Positions 39,258-64,000 of a DNA stretch of 64,000 nucleotides are shown here, in pieces; the first letter of the stretch is position 1, and every line of letters begins with the position of its first letter. The notes beneath the pieces were generated by a model. That model saw only the letters and a program-made list of their open reading frames with translations. It searched no databases and was not told where the DNA came from. The stretch is from Notolepis coatsorum (lineage: Eukaryota > Chordata > Actinopteri > Aulopiformes > Paralepididae). The translations under genes and the position numbers were made by a program. Where the stretch lies: assembly GCA_963971535.1 (NCBI GenBank), contig OZ020593.1:14668904-14732903 (forward strand), in the 5' to 3' direction.

Positions 39258-39335
39258 CTTAACCCTTTCACTGCCACACTACAGAAGGTTAGTGAAAGGG
39301 TTAACCTTCTGTAGTGTGGCAGTGAAAGGGTTATG
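39258..39335. repeat. foldback pair of TTAACC-type units
   Basis: ttaaccctttcactgccac then acagaaggtt is followed by the reversed unit ccttctgtagtgtggcagtg ending gggtta, making a short palindrome. Confidence 0.85.
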
Positions 39336-41086
39336 GCAGCACTCAAGATAACACAACGGGTTAACGGTCTGGAAAAGAGATTGAACATCACTCTACACAC
39401 AGGCTCCAGTTAACTAATTGCTTTCAAGCACAGACGAGTCAAAGTGCCTAGACAAAGATTGTACAAAATACTGTAATTAAATATATGAAGACTTGAGAGC
39501 GGGAGAGAGAGAGATCCAAGCTGAATTTGTTATTTAGGTGAGAGATGTTACGGCTTAAACTACCAAGACATTATATTGAATATAGTGAGTACTATTGTGT
39601 TCTGTAATTTAACATTATAGTATAGATTGAACATTAACTGAAGGGTCTTTCGTTGTTTTTAATTTCAATACTTTTTTTAAAAATGTTCTACATTTTCTTT
39701 TTTTATGCTCGTCAAATTGTTTCTCCCGATATTGTTTGTGTTGGTGATTCCAGAGGACCCTCCAGCAGGTGGAATCTCGGCTCCCAAAAGCATATTTTTA
39801 ATGAGTTTTGATCGAAGCTTTGGGTTTTGCTAAAGGAGTTTTAAATTAATGGATTTTTTTTTTTTTTTTTTTTGCGCCAAATTCCACTGTGGCTCAGAGT
39901 GACAGTCTGAAGCGATATCATCAAAGTCTCGTCTCATATTCGACTGTCTCTGATAATGTTTAGTGAACCGAGGCATTTCCAACACAAGTTTTGTCATCTT
40001 AAAGAATTATGTAAAGAATTGTATTTTTTTATATTCATATACATACTGTAGAAATCATTTGTTTAGCTCACTACGATTAGGCAGGTAGCTGTGTAGGCGA
40101 CGTTAGAGTCTCTGTGCGCAGGACGGTCCTCTATAGGGGTTTAGTAGTACGTGGTTTGCATAGCTTGGATGTGTGTGTGTGTCCGTCTGTGTGAGTGAGT
40201 GGGATCCGCCTACTGTAAATTTGTACCTTTGACAAAACTAGTATATCTCTGCGTATACCATACGGTCCCCAAAAAAAGATACCCAATGAATATACTTTCC
40301 CCCCGTTCAATATATCTGTCTCAATCTCTCTGTTGTGTCATGAAGTCTTTTCATTGAGTTTTCCCAAGAGGGGAGGTGGGTTTCTGACTCACGGACGCTA
40401 GATGGGGATGTGAGTTGGGGTCTACTTGGATCTACACAATATGACGATATTCCCTGCTCGTCTATTGCAATTCATTCTCATGATCACGTCATGCATTTAC
40501 TATACAAATATATGGCGCAATGCCGTTAACACTCCCCACGTTTTGACTTTTCGACGACTATCATCCGTCGTTGTATTGCAATCACGTCTGGCTAACGTCT
40601 TTGATAATAATATAATTTGTAGGGGCGCAGTGTAGAAGAACATAAAAACTAGTAAGAGTAGATGAATGATGAAATAAGGGCTAAAACTAGTACGAGTAAA
40701 AGAACCACGCGTCGGGCTATAACTAGATAGAAATCAACAAAAGGCTCTTATTAAAAAGATGTGTTTTGAGGCCCTTTGATGGTGTAATCAAATACTATTG
40801 AAGAAGGCCTGTAAGTTGATGTTTTCTGTGCTTGGTTCTGTCAACTACACTGGGTTGTCTCTGTGAGGTGAGGAACGTTAAAGTGTCCATTGATGAGAAA
40901 GAAGGGTAGTGGAGACGGAGAGGCTTTAGAAACACATTTAATAGGTGCAAAAACAACCGCTCAACACAACTGTGTTTTCTTCAGAGTGATACATTGATGA
41001 CCTCTCACACCAGCACGCTCCCAGGTGGAGCTCATACAGGAAAAAAAGCATTTCATGGAAAAGTTCTGTATTTTACTGTGACGACT

Positions 41087-41092
41087 AATAAA
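41087..41092 (+). terminator. srek1: candidate distal poly(A) signal for srek1
   Basis: AATAAA in gactaataaacaaacttg, the first good hexamer in the mostly non-repetitive stretch after srek1. It is 3 kb from the stop codon, so the link is weak. Confidence 0.3.
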
Positions 41093-41166
41093 CAAACTTG
41101 ACGACAACATGAGCAGCACTCGTTCTGGACCCAGATGATGTTTCCACAAACGGACCCTTCATCCCA

Positions 41167-41800
41167 ATGTTGAGATGGACAGGTACAGTGAGATGTACAG
41201 GTACAGTGAGGTCCGTGTATATGTTGAGATGTACAGTGAGGTCCATGAATATGTTGAGATGTACAGTGAGGTCCATGACTGTGTTGAGATGTACAGTGAG
41301 GTCCGTGAATGTGTTGAGATGTACAGTGAGGTCCATGAATGTGTTGAGATGTACAGTGAGGTCCATGAATGTGTTGAGATGTACAGTGAGGTCCATGAAT
41401 GTGTTGAGATGTACAGTGAGGTCCGTGAATATGTTGAGATGTACAGTGAGGTCCGTGAATGTGTTGAGATGTACAGTGAGGTCCATGAATGTGTTGAGAT
41501 GTACAGTGAGGTCCATGAATGTGTTGAGATGTACAGTGAGGTCCGTGAATATGTTGAGATGTACAGTGAGGTCCATGAATGTGTTGAGATGTACAGTGAG
41601 GTCCATGAATGTGTTGAGATGTACAGTGAGGTCCATGAATGTGTTGAGATGTACAGTGAGGTCCATGAATGTGTTGAGATGTACAGTGAGGTCCGTGAAT
41701 GTGTTCAGATGTACAGTGAGGTCCATGAATGTGTTGAGATGTACAGTGAGGTCCGTGAATGTGTTCAGATGTACAGTACATGACACAGTGAGGTCCATGA
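41167..41800. repeat. 30-bp satellite, about 21 copies
   Basis: Unit gatgtacagtgaggtccatg then aatgtgttga. Because 30 is a multiple of 3, frames on both strands stay open for over 200 codons; these are not genes. The unit resembles the terminal text of the element that follows. Confidence 0.96.
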
Positions 41801-41997
41801 ATATTTGGCTTGCTTCACTGATGGTGACGGTTGACGGCAGCAGATTCCAAATGCAAATACCACAGTTGAAATAATAATAATCAATTTTATATAGCGCTTT
41901 TCCGAATGCTCAAAGACACTTTACAGAACAAAATAAACAATACAGTTTTAGTAGAAGAAAAAAAAATGAAAATAAATAAATAATATAAAAACAAAAG

Positions 41998-42210
41998 GTG
42001 AGGGCGCCCCAGTGGCGAACCACATAGCGCGCTCAGCCGCGACACGGCCGACCTGGGTTCGACTCCCGAACCCGTCGTTATTTGCCGAATGTCTTCCCCC
42101 CACTCTGTCTCCCATTCCTCCTCTGTCTCTCTCTACTGGACTGCCCAGTAGCAATAAAGTGATAAAACACCAAAAGAAAAAAAACCTAAAAAAAAAAAAA
42201 AAAAAAAAAG
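41998..42210 (+). mobile_element. short tRNA-headed SINE
   Basis: Head gcgccccagtggcgaacc with B-box gggttcgactcccg, body to ctgcccagtagcaataaag, then a long A-rich tail to 42210. Confidence 0.8.
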
Positions 42211-42219
42211 TGAGAGAGG

Positions 42220-42640
42220 AAGGAGTTCAAGGCTTGAGGGCAAGGGGAAAAAAAGGTGGGTTTTTAGGGCTTTTTTAAATGATGAGAGGTTGTCTGCATG
42301 ACGGATATGGTTGGGCAGGGCGTTCCAGAGTGTGGGGGCAGCTGCAGCGAAGGCCCTGTCGCCCCCCCCAGGTCCGGAGCTTAGTCCTGATGGGTTGGAG
42401 GAGGTTAGCGTCTGCAGACCTGAGGCAGCGGTTAGGCGTGTGGTGGAGGAGGAGGTCAGAGAGGTAGGAGGGGGCCAGGTTGTTGAGGGTGTTGAAGGTG
42501 ATGAGTAGAATTTTTTTATGAACTCTAGACCTTTTATCTGCTGCTTGTCAATGAAAGAATGAGGGAGTGACACCTGGCAGTGACCATGGAACAGCTGAGC
42601 AGCCAATAACTTTTGGTCCCTTAAAAAAAGGCGGAGGCAC
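42220..42640 (-). mobile_element. LINE ORF2 C-terminal fragment
   Basis: On the - strand the text SGLQTLTSSNPSG and DRAFAAAAPTLWNALPNHIR then SFKKALKTHLF is a clear non-LTR ORF2 end. Frames shift within it. The tatatagcgcttttccgaatg tail is at 41888. Confidence 0.85.
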
Positions 42641-43306
42641 ACCGTAATTCCTACACCTTATTTTGGATATAAATTAAATACCCTGTCAAAGTCCAAATAT
42701 TTATGGACCTAACTATATACAGTATTTGTTATTATTACGGTGTTTTAACATTTGCCGAAATGCTTGATTGTGATTGGTCAATAGCCCCTGACAGCGGTGA
42801 ATTATTTTTCGATAACCACCGGTGATTATTGTTTTTCGCAGCTGGAGCAATCAAGCCCCACTGACACACACTGTTTCAGTGCAATCAGACACACCTGCCG
42901 GGCTGCCCGCGATAACAATAATCACTTTATTTGGGCTGACAGAGCCACAGAACAACTGCGTCTGCATTTGATCTCGTCTTGTCGATGGTGTAAAATGAAT
43001 TAGGTATATTGTTAGTAAGTTAGCCATGTAATAAGCGGGATAATGTATAGCTTTTTTTGTGAACACATTTTTGTATAATTTTTTTTGACATGACATAAAA
43101 CTAGACACACAAGCATTAACAGTAAATATCCACAATAAATCACAGGATTATACATTCCAATATTTGAATCAATATAAATGTAGTTTACGAGATATATACA
43201 TTATACTTGCAATACAATACATACATATGCTCTTACTCGCTCTTCTTCCCCCCCCCCAGGACCCCCCTTGGATAATGTATCTTGATACTTGTCTAGTGTG
43301 TTCATT

Positions 43307-43454
43307 AGGGATAATGTATAGCTACGAGGTCATTGTCGCAAAATAATTGACCTTCACTGACGTTTAAAACACCTCTGCGAGGCGCCTCGGTGTTCTAAAC
43401 TACGTGTCGGTCAATTATTTTGCGACAATGACCTCGTAGCTATACATTATCCCT
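43307..43454. repeat. perfect 46-bp-arm palindrome
   Basis: agggataatgtatagctacg onward to aataattgacc (43307-43352) is exactly mirrored at 43409-43454. The 56-bp centre is itself an imperfect palindrome. Probably a foldback element. Confidence 0.95.
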
Positions 43455-43749
43455 TACTTAATATACAGGCAATTGAGATACTATGTTCATGGTAGTGGAA
43501 GAAATGATGGAAACACCATTTCTTCGTAACTCCACTCACGAACTACCCGGGCGAATTTTGGCATGATTGAACGGTTTCTTTTCGGAGATTCGTTCACAGC
43601 TACGAACAGGATTCACGAACGCGGAAAGGCATGTCGTAGATAGGACAGACTGTTGTGCGCCTGTGTTCTGTTATGGGAAATGTTATAAAGGACAAAACGA
43701 TGAGCCGTTTTATAAATCATTCTGAGTCATTATTAATAATAGAAAACAG

Positions 43750-43755
43750 TTTATT
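43750..43755 (-). terminator. candidate receptor poly(A) signal
   Basis: AATAAA on the - strand (ggtgaaataaactg), at the far edge of the single-copy block. An alternative TTTATT lies near 43858. Confidence 0.35.
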
Positions 43756-44368
43756 TCACCGTGGCCACAATGAAAGGACAGTTTACAGACAGATACATCA
43801 TGTTCACACACTATAGCGTCTGGCCATAAAGTGACCAAGAGGTCTGGGCAGAACATAGTTTATTGCAAGACGTAACATTAGAAGAGATATGATGATGAAA
43901 GTAAATAAAAATGGTTCCCAGTTACGGTAATAATAACACAACCTTGCTTTGGCTGGCTGGGGAGATAACCTTGGTACCTTGGAGTCTCTTAAAGAGACAC
44001 ACACACACATTACACTAGCTGGTGGTCACACTGAACCAGTCAAGCTGTAAAATGATCAAATGATATCTCAACACAGATCTATAATGACATGATAATATTT
44101 TCACAGTTCTCAAGGGCTTCATTTGGCATAAATCACTGGCGATTGCGTTCACGTCGATTCTACAGACATCCTCAGAATTAAATAATAATAAATACAATAA
44201 TATTTGCATCAATTAACAATTACATTTGACATTTATAGTCATGACTCAACGTGGCATCGTGATGTCTGAAAATAAATAAAAGCACTACACACAAACACTG
44301 CAAATGACAGTGAATAAATAAATGAGAGCCAGTGGAGAAACATTCCACTATACTGTTCAGCGCTAGGC

Positions 44369-44408
<40 letters not shown>

Positions 44409-44469
44409 AGGAGGGAGTGCCAGTACCGCGACCATGCAGACCTATTCGCAGAGAGTGATGAGTACCTAC

Positions 44470-44947
44470 TATAGGGCTGACCCCGATTAGTCGAATAGTC
44501 GACTAATCGATCGAAAGGAGCCGCGGTCGACTGCCAACCTCTTAATCGAATGCAAAAAATGGAAATTATAATATATATATATTTTCATTCATCATTCTTT
44601 CCTAAATAAAAGAGGCCTAGAAGCGTGGCTAACGCTAATGGTGCGCATACCAGAGGCTAACTGCCTAAGAAAACAGGCACAGAGGCACTGAAAGAGGATT
44701 TCACCCATCTAATGAACACACTAGACTATAGACAAGTATCAAGATGTATCCATCAGTGGACCAATTGCATGCTTTTGCAGAGGACAAAAAGCCTTCAGTC
44801 GACTCCTTCAGACATTAAGCACCCCCACAGCCCAAATGGAATGATACAAAAAAATATATATATATATATTTTTTTTACCAGTCGACTATCAACAAATTTC
44901 GGCCAATCAAAGTCGACTATACAAATCCTTAGTCGGGGACAGCCCTA
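44470..44947. mobile_element. hAT MITE with 8-bp duplication gtacctac
   Basis: Ends (ta)tagggctgaccccgattag and cttagtcggggacagcccta are inverted. gtacctac is present at 44462-44469 and 44948-44955. The interior begins with tcgaatagtcgactaatcga. Confidence 0.88.
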
Positions 44948-45085
44948 GTACCTACCAAGACCTGTGCAATACATACATTCATTCGTTCATTCATACATTA
45001 TGCTGCTCTACACTCTGCTGCTCTACGTTCTGCTGCTCTACGTTCTGCTGCTCTACGTTCTGCTGCTCTACGGTCATGTAGCCAG

Positions 45086-45440
45086 TAGGGGTGTAACGAT
45101 GCATCGATTAATCGAAATGCATCGATTCTAATGTGACGATTCAACTGCATCGATTTGAAAATGTTAGAATCGATTAGAATCGATTAGAATCGAAATTAAT
45201 CTAATTGTTTTATTTATCTTTTTTAATGCTTTTTTATTTATTTATTGAAATTTTTTATTGACCTATAGTCTATTCATGGCTGAGTGAATCAGTTCCCCCA
45301 GCCACATTTGTGTATTCAAAATTGTTTGGGGAATTAACTGATAGAAAATGTATCGAATCGAATCGTGGTCAAATGAAGAGATTTCATGATGCATTGAATC
45401 GTTGCCTGAAGAATCGTAATCGAATTTAACCGTTGCACCC

Positions 45441-45443
<3 letters not shown>
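45086..45443. mobile_element. 358-bp hAT-type MITE inserted in the receptor's last coding exon
   Basis: Ends taggggtgtaacgatgcat and cggttgcaccccta-type inverted text (cgttgcacccctag). gtagccag is duplicated at 45078-45085 and 45444-45451, a perfect 8-bp target duplication. Interior rich in atcgattagaatcg. Its first three bases on the - strand, TAG, are read as the receptor stop. Confidence 0.95.
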
Positions 45444-61521
<16,078 letters not shown>

Positions 61522-61609
61522 CTGGGGGAATCCAGGTTTGAGCAATATACAATGGGATTTCCTATGAGGGATAGCATGTTTCATAGAAAACTATTATTGT
61601 AATTTAAAC

Positions 61610-61616
61610 ATGATTG

Positions 61617-61692
<76 letters not shown>
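61610..61692. repeat. (ATTG)n microsatellite
   Basis: About 20 copies of gatt, leading straight into a LINE tail. Confidence 0.97.
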
Positions 61693-61694
<2 letters not shown>

Positions 61695-61815
61695 CACTTT
61701 ATTAACAGATTGCAGAATGGGTACAATACAGTACGGCTCAATACACACAATTGTTAAGGGGATGCAGACCAGAGAAAGACTTTCGTCTTGTTTACATCAG
61801 GGTCCCCCATTTTCA
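61693..61815 (-). mobile_element. LINE tail (gattgcagaatgggtac family)
   Basis: Uninterrupted reference copy: cagattgcagaatgggtaca, atacagtacggctcaataca and catcagggtcccccatttt. Confidence 0.7.
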
Positions 61816-62039
61816 ATTCATAGTGACATTTATGACATACACAACATACAGATATATATCATATTTATGACATACATGACATACAGATATACAGTACTGT
61901 TACATTTGTGACATACAAGATATGCAAATATACAGTCCTGTTAAACAGAGATCCTAACAGAAAATATATACATACGAGGGGGAGGACACTGTACATTAGG
62001 AGGGGGGGGGGTGGGAGGTCAGTAAAAGTAACAGAAGTA

Positions 62040-62340
62040 ATAATAAAGAGAAACTACAGTGATTCTAATGTATTGTCATCATGCAAGTACAGCACAACGA
62101 AAAGTTGGCATCCGACCAGAGTGAAAATGTAACAGTAAAGTGCATCAACAATATACAGTGTAACAAGTGATTAAATCAAATAATATATAACAAAGCTACT
62201 GAGTAAATGTACTAATCGGATGTATGTACAGTATTACTATGTACAGTGATACAAGTATACTATACCTATAATATATACACTATGATAGAAGCCATACTGG
62301 CCAGTGATCTAACTAATAAGAGTAGGTATGAGATACAGGT
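62040..62340 (-). mobile_element. LINE-like 3' region
   Basis: Reverse relative of the 5660 family: acagtaaagtgcatcaaca, gtactaatcggatgtatgta, agccatactggccagtgat, gagtaggtatgagatac. Confidence 0.6.
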
Positions 62341-62394
62341 ATGTAAACAGGAATATATGCACATATATTCATACAGATCTAGATTTGATTTGAT

Positions 62395-62920
62395 TTGATT
62401 TGAAGTCTTTATTTCGAACATGCAATGAATACAACAAACAATAACAAAAAAGAAAAACAACTCAATCTGCATGTTCGAAAAGGAGTAGGAAGAAGTATAC
62501 ACTTATTTAATCCTACCCCTTTTCCACTACTCAAATGAGTGTACTATTTTAAACATAGAAAAGAAAAGAAAAGAAAAGAAAAAAAAAATATATATATATA
62601 TATGCAAAACAAAAAACAAAAACTATATATGTATAAAATAAAATAAAATAGAAACAAAATAAAAATGTAAACACCCGTGAATATCAAGTCCCTTCTTCAT
62701 CCCTGTACCTTGTGAACATAATTTCCTTATACATCAGTTTGAATTGTCTCATGTTTGGACATTGCTTTAACACCACATTTAGACTGTTCCACAGTTTCAC
62801 TCCACATATTGAGATGCAGTGTTTTCTCATGGTAGTGCGTACATTTAGAACTTTTAAATTGTGTTCTCCCCTCAGATTATAACACCCCTCCCTATCAAAG
62901 AACAATTCTTGAATGTATGT
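62395..62920 (-). mobile_element. LINE 3' end with ORF2 remnant
   Basis: On the - strand: FFDREGCYNLRGEHNLKVLN, TTMRKHCISICGVKLWNSLN and QFKLMYKEIMFTRY, then a 3' UTR with ctactccttttcgaacatgc ending in a gatttgattt repeat. Confidence 0.85.
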
Positions 62921-63204
62921 ATATAGATAAATATATATATATATACGGTGGTATATACAGTGTTATTGTACATGGCTGTCGTACAGTGTTATGTGGGTAG
63001 ACAATAGGTTGAGGTTAGGCAGTTATGATTACAGTGTAGGCAGTTGTAGGCAGTGCAGGCATCAAATATAGAGTTGCATGATACACTCGATACTAGAAAG
63101 AAAATCGCAATACGTAAAAAATACTAAATTTTATTAGTATCGATACTTTTAGAATAATAGCCTGATGCAGTATTTTCTATGAGTTGAGTAGCTGCGTGAC
63201 CGGA

Positions 63205-63375
63205 CGAGTGAGTGAGTGAGTGAGTGAGTGAGTGAGTGAGTGAGTGAGTGAGTGAGTGAGTGAGTGAGTGAGTGAGTGAGTGAGTGAGTGAGCAAGTGAG
63301 CGAGTGAGTGAGCGAGTGAGCGAGTGAGTGAGTGAGCGAGTGACAGAGCAAGTGAGCGAGCGAGTGAGCGAGCGC
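63205..63375. repeat. (GTGA)n microsatellite with gcga variants
   Basis: About 42 tetranucleotides, perfect at first, then mixed with gcga and gcaa. Confidence 0.97.
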
Positions 63376-63679
63376 GTTTTGCGTAGTGGGCGTGTCAACA
63401 GTGTCGGCTGAACTCAACCAAGCAGTTTTTCACATCGTCCGTTTGTGATTCTGCCTAAAGCCAGTACTCCACAGTGTGATTGTTTCACTCGCATTATCAA
63501 TTAATAAAATCATATTTTATAAAGAATGTTCCATGTTCTGTTCCAATATTATATATCATTACTTTTCCGGATATTTTAGGTTTGTGCCGCGGTATCGTTT
63601 TAGAAATCGGTATCGTGATAATCGTGACTAATCAAATACATTACAACAATATAGCCCACTGTCATTTAAATACCTATGA

Positions 63680-64000
63680 AGTTACTTACGCTTGTTGTAC
63701 GATGTTGAGTGTGTTACTTACGCTTGTTGTACGATGTTGAGTGTGTTACTTACGCTTGTTGTACGATGTTGAGTGCGTTACTTACGCTTGTTGTACGATG
63801 TTGAGTGTGTTACTTACGCTTGTTGTACGATGTTGAGTGCGTTACTTACGCTTGTTGTACGATGTTGAGTGTGTTACTTACGCTTGTTGTACGATGTTGA
63901 GTGTGTTACTTACGCTTGTTGTACGATGTTGAGTGTGTTACTTACGCTTGTTGTACGATGTTGAGTGTGTTACTTACGCTTGTTGTACGATGTTGAGTGT
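63680..64000. repeat. 32-bp minisatellite running off the window
   Basis: Ten copies of gttacttacgcttgttgtac then gatgttgagtgt, with only tgtg/tgcg variants, continuing past the end. Confidence 0.97.

Larger units (their letters stand above)
38726..41095 (+). other. srek1: probable srek1 3' UTR and flank
   Basis: After a CA microsatellite (38757-38779) the sequence is mostly single-copy and T-rich, with a poly(T) at 39850-39871. TTAACC-type units interrupt it at 39258-39335. How far the transcript extends is unknown. Confidence 0.35.
41780..42718. mobile_element. DNA transposon remnant (gaggtccatgaatatttgg ends), interrupted
   Basis: The left end cagtgaggtccatgaatatt pairs with the right end aaatatttatggacctaact. 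Typical internal text caaatgcaaataccacagtt and taattcctacaccttatttt remains at the edges. A LINE and a SINE occupy 41866-42640. Confidence 0.75.
43745..45440 (-). other. probable 3' UTR of the cytokine receptor
   Basis: Downstream of the receptor stop on the - strand. 43745-44360 is single-copy and lacks repeat landmarks. Two hAT MITEs (44470-44947, 45086-45443) and an AC microsatellite (44370-44405) lie inside. Confidence 0.4.

Noticed and set aside
41053..41874. Overlapping 200-240-codon open frames on both strands (HIHGPHCTSQ, CVEMYSEVHE repeats)
   Set aside because: A 30-bp satellite keeps several frames open at once; no coding bias or gene context.
63680..64000. Regularly spaced repeat resembling a CRISPR array
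   Set aside because: Units are directly contiguous without unique spacers and the organism is a vertebrate; an ordinary 32-bp minisatellite.

Overview
The window looks like a teleost fish chromosome. Its genes have many small exons with GT-AG introns. Their products match vertebrate families, and the intergenic and intronic DNA is saturated with teleost-style LINE 3' ends, tRNA-headed SINEs, hAT/piggyBac-type MITEs, microsatellites and kilobase-scale minisatellites. All calls are by eye from the sequence; no alignment or database search was run.

Three genes are supported. (1) The 3' end of erbin on the + strand (about 1.85-8.03 kb coding, 3' UTR to about 11.27 kb): a linker exon plus three exons encoding the complete C-terminal PDZ domain. 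(2) A complete srek1 on the + strand (16.36-38.01 kb): 11 coding exons, 549 codons, two RRMs and an RS tail. (3) On the - strand, the 3' two thirds of a gp130-family class I cytokine receptor (61.5-45.4 kb): 12 phase-consistent exons covering part of D2, the D3 cytokine-binding module, three FNIII domains, a transmembrane helix, a box 1 motif and a repetitive cytoplasmic tail. Its 5' exons lie beyond 64 kb. ERBIN and SREK1 are also neighbours on human 5q12.3, and gp130-family genes (IL6ST, IL31RA, LIFR, OSMR) lie elsewhere on human chromosome 5, so the content fits conserved synteny. srek1 and the receptor are convergent.

Layout: 0-11.3 kb is erbin, with its penultimate exons embedded in minisatellites. 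11.3-16.2 kb is transposon debris. 16.2-41.1 kb is srek1 with introns full of repeats, including a 33-bp satellite, a 46-bp array built on a splice-donor sequence, and an inverted SINE pair around exon 9. 41.1-43.7 kb is a 30-bp satellite and nested elements. 43.7-61.5 kb is the receptor, with a 2.8-kb block of the same 33-bp satellite in its last intron and a 200-N assembly gap inside one exon. 61.5-64 kb is repeats.

Most interesting points: the receptor tail repeats a TGYMTV tyrosine motif, and its reading frame is ended by the first three bases of a hAT-type MITE inserted with a perfect 8-bp duplication. The 200-N gap appears to hide no sequence. Several minisatellites look like amplified transposon termini or amplified LINE coding sequence. 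Insertion order at several sites can be read directly from empty-site copies.
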